In this document: positions 45,901 through 51,080 of the stretch, one piece after another
Position numbering within the stretch: position 1 is the first letter of the stretch
How the letters are laid out: each line of letters opens with the position of its first letter
NCBI RefSeq assembly: GCF_000753865.1
Contig: NZ_JQFW01000031.1
Location: 124,001 to 188,000, forward strand
Reading direction: 5' to 3'
From: Alteromonas sp. LOR
GTDB lineage: Bacteria; Pseudomonadota; Gammaproteobacteria; Enterobacterales; Alteromonadaceae
Length of the DNA: 64,000 nt
Notes under the pieces: model-generated
What the model was told of the DNA's origin: nothing
Seen by the model: the letters and a program-made list of their open reading frames with translations, nothing else
Databases searched by the model: none
Made by a program: the position numbers and the translations under genes

Positions 45901-47606
45901 GCTTAGCCAGTGCGCTTGGAGGTGTCAGTGTCGATTTGAGCTCTACCGTTCATTTCCTAGACCAATTTGTGGTTGACGAAGTACAAACCGCCACCGGCAA
46001 TCTTTTCGAAAATGATGTGCTGTTTGGTCCAAGTTACGACGTAACAGTCTCTACTGATGGGGCTATTTTCCAAGACCCAACGGGCGGTATCACATTAACC
46101 GGTGAATTTGGTACGTTACAAATAGACGAAACTGGTGCTTACACCTATACCCCGGACAACACGCAAGTCGTATTTGGTGGGACCTTAACTGATACCTTTA
46201 CTTACCGTATTGAATATCCAGACGGTACTGTCGAACAAGCAGAATTTAATGTATTTGTGACGGCATCCGGAGAAGGTGTTTCAACAGCACAAGCTATTAA
46301 TACATCCGAGACTGTAAGTAGTTCGGGAATTATAGAGGCTGCGTCGGTGGAGGCTGCGTGGGGGGGAAACACAGTGACTACCGAGCCTTTCCCTATTAAC
46401 GATATGCTTTTCATTGCAATAACCCCTGAAATGCTCATACCGGAATATACAATTACACTTCCTGAGGATGAGCATCTAACAGCAGTGGGGCCTGTAACAG
46501 AAGTCAAAGACGACGTGGTCAATATTGATTTGCCGAAGGATACTGTCGTTTCACTATCGACTATTCCGACGTTGGAAGATAAGGCTGATATTTTAGCTAA
46601 TGTAAACGAGTCCCTAACTCCACTTAGTTCAAAAGCATTGAGCCCTGAGATACTCATACCGGAAGATACAATTACACTTCCGGAGGATGAGCATCTAACA
46701 GCAGTGGGGCCTGTAACAGAAGTCAAAGACGACGTGGTAAACATTGATTTGCCCAGGGATAGTGTCGTTTCACTATCGGCTATTCCGACGTTGGAAGATA
46801 AGGCTGATATTTTAGCTGATGTAAACGAGTCCCTATCTCCGCTTAGTTCAAAAGCATTAAGCCCCGAGATACTTATACCGGAAGATACAATTACACTTCC
46901 TGAGGAAAAGTATCTAACAGCAGCGGGGCCTGTAACAGAAGTTGAAAGCGACGTGGTCAATATTGATTTGCCGAAGGATAATGTCGTTTCACTATCGACT
47001 ATTCCGACGTTGGAAGATAAGGCTGATATTTTAGCTAATGTAAACGAGTCCCTATCTCCGCTTAGTTCAAAAGCATTAAGCCCTGAGATACTTATACCGG
47101 AAGATACAATTACACTTCCTGAGGAAGAGCATCTAACAGCAGTGGGGCGTGTAACAGAAGTCAAAGACGACGTGGTCAATATTGATTTGCCGAAGGATAA
47201 TGTCGTTTCACTTACGGCTATTCCTACGTTGGAAGATAAGACTGATATTTTAGCTAATGTAAACGAGTCCCTATCTCCGCTTAGTTCAAAAGTATTAAGC
47301 CCTGAGATACTTTTACCGGAAGATACAATTACACTTCCTGAGGAAGAGCATCTAACAGCAGCGGGGCCCGTTACAGAAGTTGAAAGCGACGTGGTAAACA
47401 TTGATTTGCCGCAGGATGACTTAATATTACCGTCAACTTCGTCCAAATCAGAAGAAATGGACAGCGATAGTGAATCCACGGTTATATCAGGTGAACCTGT
47501 TCACACTGTGTCTAGTGAGAGTACTAGCGACATTGGAGTCGCCTCTCAAGTAGAGTCTGAAATATTAAGGACGGCAGTTGATAAATTTCCGCCTACCGAT
47601 ATTTAG
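30924..47606 (+). CDS. Giant BapA/LapA-like biofilm adhesin, 5560 residues
   Basis: Secreted surface adhesin, expected substrate of LapBCE and LapG. Residues 1-150 form a BapA-prefix/retention-module-like domain; an Asp/Glu-rich linker carries EATATG at 125-130 where LapA proteins carry TAAG, followed by the typical Gly-rich GGTGGGSNFVRVERI. Residues about 180-2890 are 29 Ig-like repeats of about 93 residues; about 2890-4010 are a second Ig-like class (88-residue units and longer pairs). Residues about 4120-4870 are two copies of the BapA/LapF-type module (DVQVIGLAES, LVAVADAY, VVVRNDE, ALLSNTLTLLQ), with VCBS-like ends (YGVLEIAADGTYTYT); a related domain reaches 5120. The C-terminus is five 73-residue repeats. 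There are no RTX nonapeptides and no recognised type I secretion signal. The composition is Asp/Thr-rich, acidic and Cys-free in the parts read. Confidence 0.95.
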   Translation: MAEVSIAKVDGKATLVRSETGEKITATPGLTIAEGDMLTISPDTLVTVSIDGELHPLPAGQSITFPLQLDFSDANSDDEFAVYEENIDTLSALLDGVTGVDNSSQGDTDFLELLAGEGDILESLEATATGLEGGTGGGSNFVRVERINEDVDPVSFQFDQNANSNDEAIPTEFSGVGEQAQDISVSLNPIGLTSDTTPTISGITSAIPGSTVTMIVTDSAGNVQTVTAVVQRDGTFSVEVTDALADGDFIVDATVLEPTGNTATADTTGEIDTTAPTITINAIATDNDTTPTLSGTTDAAPGSTVTLTIIDSAGNTQTITAIVQADGTYSADVPAELAEGEFTVNASVTDEAGNTATADTTGEIDTTAPLITIDTIATDNDTTPTLSGTTDAAPGSTVTLTITDSAGITQTVTAIVQADGTYSADVPTELAEGEFTVNASVTDEAGNTATTDTTGEIDTTAPSITIDTIATDNDTTPTLSGTTDAAPGSTVTLTIIDSAGNTQTVTAIVQADGTYSADVPAELAEGEFTVNASVTDDAGNTATTDTTGEIDTTAPTITINAIATDNDTTPTLSGTTDAAPGSTVTLTITDSAGITQTVTAVVQADGTYSADVPAELAEGEFTVNASVKDEAGNTATTDTTGEIDTTAPSITIDTIATDNDTTPTLSGTTDAAPGSTVTLTITDSAGNTQTITAIVQADGTYSADVPAELAEGEFTVNASVTDDAGNTATADTTGEIDTTAPSITIDAIATDNDTTPTLSGTTDVAPGSTVTLTITDSAGNTQTVTAIAQADGTYSADVPAELAEGEFTVNASVTDDAGNTATANTTGEIDTTAPSITIDAIATDNDTTPTLSGTTDAAPGSTVTLTITDSAGNTQTITAIVQADGTYSADVPAELAEGEFTVNASVTDDAGNTATADTTGEIDTTAPALTLENPGSTGDTTPTLSGTTDLPEGSTVTLVVTDSAGNTQLINALVDANGRFSVDVPNALADGDFTVTASATDSASNTANANTTGNVNSQAPLLTLDPQGATSDVTPTITGTTDVAPGTLVTITVVDANGNSQNFQAAVQGDGTFSADVPNALAEGDFTVTATVSDGQGNTATANETSGSIDTQAPVVTVNPLDSGNDTTPIISGSTDLPEGAVVVITVTDSNGDTQTINALVDADGNFATEVLSPLPEGDYSVEVTATDDAGNSTTVSEGGGNIDTTAPVLTLNPQGTGNDETPNISGSTDLAPGSTVTLTVTDSAGNTQTFDVVVDANGDFSADVPNALPDGSYTVTASASDDAGNTITTSDTGTLDTSAPALTLDVQVTVSDATPTISGTTDLPAGSTVTLFVTDSAGNTQTFTALVDVSGNFSADVPAPLAEGDYSVTATATDSNGDSASATDNNGIVDTVAPVISLDALGSNNDTTPTISGATDLAAGESVTLSITDNAGNTQTVTATVDANGNFTVDVPVALAEGDYTVTATATDDAGNSASDNAIGTIDTTAPTLTLDPQGLGNDTAPTISGSTDLAEGSVVSLVITDSAGNIQTVTATVDAAGNFTVDVPAALAEGVYSVEATATDEAGNSTSVLDNSGVIDITPPELNLDELTPENNATPTISGTTNLPAGAIVILTVVDSAGNTQTFAATVQTDGSFTANVPSPLAEGDYTVTATAQDAAGNQGSDSETGGSVDTTAPVITLDPLGTGNNNTPTISGNTDLAAGSTVTITVIDSVGTVQSFTATVDANGDFSADVPSPMADGNFDVTATATDAAGNTATDTVSGDINSAAPSLSLDPLGSGNDTTPTVSGNTDLAPGSTVTLTVTDSAGNTQTFSAIVQGDGSFTADVPASLPEGDYSVTATATDGAGNSASVTENGGNIDTTAPSITIDTQGLGNDATPSISGTTDLNAGDTVSISVTDNAGNTQTFTATVQNDGTYSADVPADLAEGSFSVTVTATDDAGNSATAIDNNGVIDTAAPTVTLDAQGLTNDATPTISGTTDLAAGNTVSISVTDSQGNTQTFTATVQVNGSFSADVPVDLAEGNYTVEVAATDDAGNQNTAVDNNGTVDTTPPVINLDPVASGNDATPILSGTTDLPEGATITLVVTDAGGNVQNLNATVNADGTFSVEVPSALVDGDYDVTASVSDAAGNSTIVSDSGNINASAPDITLDALGQTNDATPLISGTTNAPDGAIVTLTVTDSAGAIQTFTATVQGDGTFSANVPSDLAEGSYTVVAEVTDGAGNTGSDSETGGVVDTTSPAIDVAEQGVGNDATPTISGTTDQPAGSTVSITVTDNAGNIQTFSATVQDDGSFSVNVPAALAEGSYTVQATVVDEAGNTASDAETGLIDTISPVITLDEPGTVSDSTPTISGTVDLPQGSTVQITVVDSAGNTQVFSALVAAGGVFSADVPAAMAEGNFTVSANATDTAGNSTTDNEAGVVDTLVPTLTIDVADTTNDVTPLITGTSDEPAGAVVTILVTDSAGATQILSAVVQADGSFSISPGTDLTEGDFTVSATISDEAGNTATADDTGSVDTTAPSLTLTPLEEGNDTTPTLSGSTNLAQGSEVTLVVTDSAGNVQTITATVDVNGNFTVNVSAPLAEGAYNVEATASDEAGNSTTVVDNTGIIDTTAPTLSLDTLASDSDTTPTILGNTDLPAGATVTITVTDNAGVSQTFDATVQGDGSFSADVPSPMAEGGYTVTAVAQDPAGNETSATETNGSVDTTAPTINLDAQGTGNDTTPTITGSTDLSPGSSVTITITDSAGAEQTFTAIVDSVGNFSADVPNTMADGNFDVTATATDAAGNSASDTTSGNINTAAPDLTLDSLGTGNDTTPTISGTTDIAPGSTVSISVTDNAGNTQTFDAIVQANGTFSVDVPAALSEGNYSVTATATDGAGNTATANENGGVIDTTAPAAPTVDAGNGTEITGTAEAGAVVNVDVDGDGTPDFMVIADGDGNWSVTPTTPLADGVVVTATATDEAGNTSSPASDTVDAVAPIVAFNDLTTNDTTPALTGSVDDPTAIVVVTINGTDYTATNNGDGSWTLADDIVSALAEGSYAATVTATDADGNTGTNSGTVVIDTTAPAAPTVDAGNGTEITGTAEAGATVNVDVDGDGTPDFIVIADGDGNWSVTPTTPLADGVEVTATATDEAGNVSAPASDTVDAIAPVVTINDLTTNDATPELTGTVDDPSAIVIVTIDGVDYTATNNGDGSWTLADDAVAALADGSYTATVTATDADGNVGSNSGTVVIDTTPPAIPTVDAGDGTEITGTAEAGATVNVDVDGDGTPDFTVTADGDGNWSITPDTPLADGVIVTVTATDAAGNISNPASDMVDAVAPVVDFNDLTTNDTTPALTGSVDDPTATVVVNINGIDYPATNNGNGTWTLADDAVAALAEGSYTATVTATDPDGNVSTNTGTVVIDTTAPAAPTVDAGNGTEITGTAEAGATVNVDIDGDGTPDFTVIADGDGNWSVTPDTPLADGVVVTATATDEAGNTSGPASDTVDAIAPVVAINDLTTNDTTPALTGTVDDATATVVVTIDGNDYTATNNGNGTWTLADDVVATLAEGSYTATVIATDPDGNVSTNTGTVVIDTTAPTVAINDLTTNDTTPELTGTVNDPNAVVVVTIDGNDYNATNNGDGTWTLADDVVATLAEGSYPTSVTATDAAGNTVTNTGTVVIDTTAPTVAINDLTTNDTTPELTGTVNDPNAVVVVTIDGNDYTATNNGNGTWTLADDVVATLAEGSYPTSVTATDAAGNTVTNTGTVVIDTTAPTVVINDLTTNDTTPELTGTVNDPNAVVVVTIDGNDYTATNNGDGTWTLADDVVATLAEGSYPTSVTATDAAGNTVTNTGTVIIDTTAPTVAINDLTTNDTTPELTGTVNDPNAVVVVTIDGNDYTATNNGDGTWTLADDVVATLAEGSYPTSVSATDAAGNTVTNTGTVVIDTTAPTVAINDLTTNDTTPELTGTVNDPNAVVVVTIDGNDYTATNNGNGTWTLADNIVALLAEGNYTATVTATDAVGNSDSATGTLVIDTSIDENNNGQTVTFDSISNDSGVAGDFITSDSTLIFNGTVDLGDNTTLTVTVDGTSFTFGTDPELTIDGSGNWSLDLTGTTLPAGTYAVVATVTDEAGNSASTASQNVVVQALDAINDGNTVDMGEPVVTVNPPETTSDVQVIGLAESTGGVDASASFTVSPNHVGEVLVEVDQIALVAVADAYIVEVYDESGQLVYQGVSADSQLADVGGLDIFDVTGDETISFTLSGLDAGNYSVVVRNDENLLEDLLDNDNSNDVDLDELGTAGVVLGPDNQAVVLDTIEATLNTGVLGIPLGTVGTQVRGVLETLLDTTTVIGAGQLVNLLTAPLDAIGLTGFLDDILSVIADALLSNTLTLLQDTDITTTLTEYTYTGDLVAQGNLLDGDLSGVGADTILDGAQVTVVTNSVGDSVNVPATGTITIQGQYGVLEIAADGTYTYTADGDRSAIGQDEVFNYTLSDGETSDIASLTITISGSDFPPVVAQTDNNDMELGAQTAIVNAPVTDSDLQVIGLAEGSPAAGSPEASTTLTVDAGFFGEVVVEVSQTALVAVADAYRVDLIDADGNVVATAMTPDNPLIGDVAGVNLIGVTGDDTLVAKFSGLPAGEYTVVVRNDESALETLFDQDSDGSITLTELGDGGVVLGEENQDVVLTAVEDALNGTNASVLSGLGLGTVVRNFILEPALGGADTIGAGDLISTITNGLNALGLGLLADNVLDAVAAALLSNTLTLLQSTDITSTLTEYQFEGSTTTSGNVIDAANSGDVADSIAEGGVVTQVTHTNGESVTVLGTGLSGITIEGDYGDLTIFEDGSYTYVANGVRDGLGSTDSFSYTISDGTNTSTANLNFNLSGQGVSADSARAELTYDFASSTGYAEADALEYSWLIGALGIVIPTSVDTQSNSFTVATDTTMDLTLTVDGGDLLSLGSGLDLFIERDNNGTWEVVETFSSDQLIGLLGLDGNGSFTSFGLTAGEYRVTMDVDTGLASALGGVSVDLSSTVHFLDQFVVDEVQTATGNLFENDVLFGPSYDVTVSTDGAIFQDPTGGITLTGEFGTLQIDETGAYTYTPDNTQVVFGGTLTDTFTYRIEYPDGTVEQAEFNVFVTASGEGVSTAQAINTSETVSSSGIIEAASVEAAWGGNTVTTEPFPINDMLFIAITPEMLIPEYTITLPEDEHLTAVGPVTEVKDDVVNIDLPKDTVVSLSTIPTLEDKADILANVNESLTPLSSKALSPEILIPEDTITLPEDEHLTAVGPVTEVKDDVVNIDLPRDSVVSLSAIPTLEDKADILADVNESLSPLSSKALSPEILIPEDTITLPEEKYLTAAGPVTEVESDVVNIDLPKDNVVSLSTIPTLEDKADILANVNESLSPLSSKALSPEILIPEDTITLPEEEHLTAVGRVTEVKDDVVNIDLPKDNVVSLTAIPTLEDKTDILANVNESLSPLSSKVLSPEILLPEDTITLPEEEHLTAAGPVTEVESDVVNIDLPQDDLILPSTSSKSEEMDSDSESTVISGEPVHTVSSESTSDIGVASQVESEILRTAVDKFPPTDI
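31746..33700 (+). repeat. Near-identical 279 bp tandem repeats in the adhesin gene
   Basis: Seven consecutive Ig-like units (residues about 275-925) repeat with a 279 bp period (for example the ACCGACAATGACAC motif at 31776 and 32055). Copies differ mainly by silent or single-residue changes such as Asn/Ile after the SAG motif. Later units of the same class have diverged, so this block is a recent expansion or is being homogenised. Confidence 0.9.
41640..42960 (+). repeat. Near-identical 264 bp tandem repeats in the adhesin gene
   Basis: Five units of 88 residues, each beginning TAPTVAINDLTTNDTTPELT, repeat at 264 bp (for example ACGGTTGCA at 41652 and 41916). They differ at a few codons (NDYN versus NDYT, GDG versus GNG). 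They follow four longer paired units of a related class between about 39600 and 41640. Confidence 0.9.
46425..47430 (+). repeat. 219 bp tandem repeats at the adhesin 3' end
   Basis: Five units of 73 codons have a constant 219 bp period: the CCGGAA/T junction lies at 46440, 46659, 46878, 47097 and 47316. The motif order is PEILIPEDTITLPE, LTAVGPVTEV, DDVVNIDLP, TLEDKADILANVNESL, PLSSKALS. The fifth unit breaks down after IDLPQDD. The repeats are unlike the Ig-like domains before them. Confidence 0.93.
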
Positions 47607-47658
47607 AGAAGAAGTCATAAAAAGGCGCTTATTAACAACCAGTAGTATTGCTCTCAAT

Positions 47659-48032
47659 ATGGTTAAGCACTGCTTTTACCCAGTGACAGTATTAGAAAAC
47701 GTATCGCCTGGTATGCCAGCCTATGATGACGAATTGTTTGGCCCAGTAGCCTCACTAATTCGTGCCCGTGACGATAAGCAAGCCATGGAAATTGCGAACG
47801 ATTCGCGCTATGGACTTGGCGGCGGTATTTTTAGTACCGATACAGATAACGCCATTGCACTTGCTAAAAATGAGTTTGATACCGGTATGGTAAATATCAA
47901 CGGCTATTCACTCGCCCAGCCTAACTTACCCTTCGGTGGTGTAAAAGACAGTGGTTATGGTCGAGAGCACGGCGGTTATGGTATTCGTGAGTTTGTGAAT
48001 ATCAAAACGATTATGGTAGCGAGTAACTAGGC
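47659..48032 (+). pseudogene. Duplicated C-terminal fragment of the aldehyde dehydrogenase gene
   Basis: From 47673 to 48032 the sequence copies the last 360 bp of the intact gene at 20397-21776, with three silent differences. It codes for the last 119 residues of the dehydrogenase without the catalytic Cys or the NAD-binding part. An ATG at 47659 is in frame but has no clear ribosome site. The fragment starts 67 bp after the adhesin stop. It cannot be an active enzyme and is best read as the far border of a DNA insertion. Confidence 0.93.
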
Positions 48033-48115
48033 AAGAGTTTTACCGAAGCAATCGACAAGCGAACGCGTTAGAGAGCTCAGCTAACATTCAAATCTCAAAT
48101 ACACATCCTAGATAA

Positions 48116-48150
48116 AAGGGGCATCGTGATAACGAGGCCCCTTACTTTAT
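48116..48150 (+). terminator. Terminator after the dehydrogenase fragment
   Basis: AAGGGGC (48116-48122) pairs with GCCCCTT (48137-48143), with an inner TCGT/ACGA stem and a GATA loop, followed by a T-rich run. It could end transcripts from the adhesin gene, or originally from the dehydrogenase. On the minus strand it could end the convergent 628-residue gene. Confidence 0.7.
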
Positions 48151-48218
48151 TTATCTTTTAACCCTTTGTTGCTGAAGGACTCGTGTTAAATCGCACAGTG
48201 CTGAACCCCAAAGATTAA

Positions 48219-50105
48219 CTACTCACACGCCACAGAAAAGAAGTCCTTGGTATCTGAAACTTTTATCTGAGGAAATAATGCCACTAGCTTATCGAAGTAA
48301 TGTTTTTGTGAAATCTTTTTTTCTAGCATTTGCCGCTGATGGTGGGGTAAGAATTCATAACCATTTTCAATAAAATAGTCTGCAAAAAGCTTATTCTCTG
48401 TATCATCATCAGTAAAGCTGCTGACTCCGTTGACTTCAGTTAATTTCAGGTCACTATAGCCTTGTAAGAAAAAGAAAAGTGGGTCAAACAATTCTTCATC
48501 GCTAATCTCTATCTTGCTTATCAGAGTGGAAAATAAATCGAACTTGCCTTGAAAAGCGAGTTGATTCAGTAAAATGTAGCTCTTTGAACTATCGTTAAAA
48601 TCTAAGGTTTCGAGCCAGAGTGGGGCGCTACGCATTGATAATAGCGCTTGCTTGGCTTCCATACTCACCGGTTTCGGGAACAACCCGGCATTGCTCATCA
48701 ACCGTCTCACTGTCTGTTTATCATTGCCTCTGTTTTCTAGATAGCCATCGGCGATCAATCCAATTAATACAGCTCTTTCATCATCGGTAAGTTCGGGAAT
48801 AGTCAGCTCGCTTGGAGATACGTCACGAAGCGTTAGTCCTTCTGAAAAAATACGCATAGTTATATCTCTTAAGGCTTCTTTAACCGCACTCGTTGTGCCA
48901 ACAAAGTCAGAAAAATTTCTTTCTACGTCACACAATTTAAACTCGATTGAATTTACCGCCTCTCGAGTCAAAGAGGTGGGCTCAAATAATTGCCACTCAC
49001 CTTTTTTATACCGTCGTGATTCAATCCAATCAGAGGGTGCGTTGCATTGTTGGCTCTTTTTTCGTAATGCTTCTTGTGTTGGTGTCGATGCGAGTAAATC
49101 AATAGGTACATTGTTGGGCTCTAGTGTCTCGAGCACCGTATAATCGATGAATATTCCTAATTCGATAAGCTTGGATGCCGCTGCTGTCGCATTTGATGGT
49201 CCAAAAAAAGCGGGCATATCTTTCACTACAATGGTGGCATTTTCTTGCTGAATTAGTGCAATTATTTGCTTTAGTATGTTTCTATTTGGTTCATCTGAAA
49301 TAGATTGATATAACGCATTCAACAAACTTGAAATAAACTGGTTCTGATACTTGCTTTCTTGAACTAGAAGTGAAGGGTAACGCTCCATTAACGCAAGAGA
49401 TAACTCATAATAATCATACTCTAAACTCGATTTTATTAATCCTTTTATAGGTGAGATTTGCGGATCTTGCAATAGTTCGACTGGAATATGAGCTAGTGCG
49501 TTATCTATAGTAGAGATAACATCGTCGAGCGAGCGTTTTTCCACAATGGCCCGATTGATAGGCTTCACGTCAACATTAGCAAAAAGCTGCTCTGCACGAG
49601 TTTGAACCCGTTGATAACGGCCTGACTCAATCGTGCTTTGAAATTCTTTTAGTTGTGAAGCAACATGAGATGAAGAGCCTAACGTTGTAGTAGCTAACGG
49701 ATATTGCTTTATAACCTCGTAAAAGGTGATAACGTTAAACCACTCCTCTGCGGGAAACGCGCCTACCTCCATCCAAATTGCGTCAGCGACAATTTCTTTG
49801 GGCTCTCCCGCCAAATAGGCTTGCATAGCTGCCTCTAGCGCCAACTTTCTACGCTTTTCTAAATCAGCACTACTCTCTTCAATTACTGAGTCGCACTCTT
49901 TATCGGAGAGCGTTTTTTCGGGAAATGGCAGAAGTACTAGCTTTGTGCCTTCTGGTGTCAGAGCATCATCTGTTCTATTTGTGACAGTTGCGTCTCTTGG
50001 AGCGGATTTTTTTTCGATAACGGGGCTTTCGGTGGTATTTTGTATATTGAGGTAGACTGCCGCAACCAGACAAGCCACAACGCCAATTACTATGATCAAT
50101 TTCAA
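48219..50105 (-). CDS. Membrane-anchored protein of unknown function, 628 residues
   Basis: The N-terminus (MKLIIVIGVVACLVAAVYL) is an uncleaved signal anchor or signal peptide, so the bulk lies in the periplasm. The remaining 600 residues are predicted largely alpha-helical with repeat-like helical hairpins, resembling a TPR or ankyrin-type solenoid by pattern, but I recognise no defined family or catalytic motif. A few cysteines (CNAPSDW, LCDVERNF, VACE at the end) could form disulfides. It lies just outside the right border of the adhesin block and points toward it. The composition (AT-rich, Asn/Ile/Ser-rich) resembles accessory genes. Confidence 0.6.
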   Translation of the reverse strand: MKLIIVIGVVACLVAAVYLNIQNTTESPVIEKKSAPRDATVTNRTDDALTPEGTKLVLLPFPEKTLSDKECDSVIEESSADLEKRRKLALEAAMQAYLAGEPKEIVADAIWMEVGAFPAEEWFNVITFYEVIKQYPLATTTLGSSSHVASQLKEFQSTIESGRYQRVQTRAEQLFANVDVKPINRAIVEKRSLDDVISTIDNALAHIPVELLQDPQISPIKGLIKSSLEYDYYELSLALMERYPSLLVQESKYQNQFISSLLNALYQSISDEPNRNILKQIIALIQQENATIVVKDMPAFFGPSNATAAASKLIELGIFIDYTVLETLEPNNVPIDLLASTPTQEALRKKSQQCNAPSDWIESRRYKKGEWQLFEPTSLTREAVNSIEFKLCDVERNFSDFVGTTSAVKEALRDITMRIFSEGLTLRDVSPSELTIPELTDDERAVLIGLIADGYLENRGNDKQTVRRLMSNAGLFPKPVSMEAKQALLSMRSAPLWLETLDFNDSSKSYILLNQLAFQGKFDLFSTLISKIEISDEELFDPLFFFLQGYSDLKLTEVNGVSSFTDDDTENKLFADYFIENGYEFLPHHQRQMLEKKISQKHYFDKLVALFPQIKVSDTKDFFSVACE

Positions 50106-50172
50106 ACTAACATCCTTATTCTTTTCTTACTTGAATTCAACAGCATTGTCAGTGCTAACTATTGAAGTCAAG

Positions 50173-51042
50173 TTATGTGCTTTTTGTGCTTTCTTCAATA
50201 TGTTCAAGCACTGACGCTAAAACCTGTTGAGGGCTTTCTATTTGTGGGTAATGACCAATGTTTTCCAATTCTACAATATTGGGGTTAGGCATTAGTTCCC
50301 TATATCGGGCTGCCATATGAGCACCTGAAATAGGGTCCGCTGCGCCAATCGTTAAACGAATAGGAACTGTGGCATTTTGAAGTGCCGTCACCCAGCGCTC
50401 TCTGTGCTTTTTGCGTTGCTTCATGTAATCCAGCAGCAGGTGCATATATTTATGACCGTTGTTGGTGCTGATCAACGTCCAAAAATCATCAATGTCTTGT
50501 TTTGTTGGCGGTGTATTTTCGCCAAAAATACCCCGCATACTTTTTCTCACCGCGTTTTTATTTAAGAGGTGAATTAGCAGCCCACCTAAAGGTGATAGAA
50601 GAAGCTTTTGAATAGGCAGTGCTCGATGTGTTTCGGGAAAGAGGCCGCCATTTAAAAGGTGTAGGGTGTCAATGTGAAACGACAGCGTACCGTCTGCCTG
50701 CTGGGCCATAAGTTCTTGGGCAACAGTGTCGCCATAGTCGTGTGAAACCACATGGGCATTGGATACGTTTAGGTGTTTCAGTAGTGCGCAAATAGCACTT
50801 ACTTGTTCAGTGATTTGATATTTAGTGGGCGCCTTACTACTGAATCCGAACCCCAACATGTCCAAGGTGATACAGCGAAAGTGTTGAGTTAGCGTGGGCC
50901 ATAGCTTAACCCAGTCGTAACTTGCTGTTGGGTAACCGTGGATAAGCAGCAAAACAGGGCCTTCGCCATCAGTTCGGTAAAATAGCGCTTGCTGGTGATA
51001 AGTAAAATACTCGCCGCCGCTCTGCCATTTTGTTAACTGCAT
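50173..51042 (-). CDS. MEST/PEG1-like alpha/beta hydrolase
   Basis: The protein has 289 residues without a signal peptide. The nucleophile elbow VVSHDYGDTVAQEL places an Asp (residue 102) where serine hydrolases have Ser, as in haloalkane dehalogenases and epoxide hydrolases. The oxyanion loop is LIHGYPTASYDW, the acid lies near GAADPIS and the catalytic His is in NIGHYPQIESP. The segments LLNGGLFPETHR and MKQRKKHRERWV look strikingly like the animal MEST/PEG1 protein and its bacterial relatives. The reaction is unknown; epoxide or ester hydrolysis would fit. It stands 67 bp downstream of the start of the 628-residue gene and before a YdgA-type gene, all on the minus strand. Confidence 0.85.
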   Translation of the reverse strand: MQLTKWQSGGEYFTYHQQALFYRTDGEGPVLLLIHGYPTASYDWVKLWPTLTQHFRCITLDMLGFGFSSKAPTKYQITEQVSAICALLKHLNVSNAHVVSHDYGDTVAQELMAQQADGTLSFHIDTLHLLNGGLFPETHRALPIQKLLLSPLGGLLIHLLNKNAVRKSMRGIFGENTPPTKQDIDDFWTLISTNNGHKYMHLLLDYMKQRKKHRERWVTALQNATVPIRLTIGAADPISGAHMAARYRELMPNPNIVELENIGHYPQIESPQQVLASVLEHIEESTKST

Positions 51043-51080
51043 GTTTGAATACCCTGTTCAGTTATTGGTTTGCTTCCTCA

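Noticed and set aside
31592..47479. Many open frames on the minus strand inside the adhesin gene, including long ones at 33581-34420 and 46202-47479
   Set aside because: They repeat with the same period as the plus-strand gene and encode low-complexity Val/Ser/Pro-rich products without ribosome sites. They are frame shadows of the repeats.
30924..47606. RTX calcium-binding repeats in the adhesin
   Set aside because: The many DxDGDG-like strings (VDVDGDGTPDF) lie in Ig-like units of the second class and do not form GGxGxDxxx arrays.
21780..47672. Transposon or prophage as carrier of the Lap block
   Set aside because: I found no transposase, integrase, phage gene or terminal inverted repeat; the flanking repeat is coding sequence of a host-type gene.
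47578..48030. A separate 150-residue gene starting inside the adhesin 3' end
   Set aside because: Only the part from 47673 matches the dehydrogenase; the first 30 codons are the adhesin end and spacer read in another frame. It is treated as a gene fragment.
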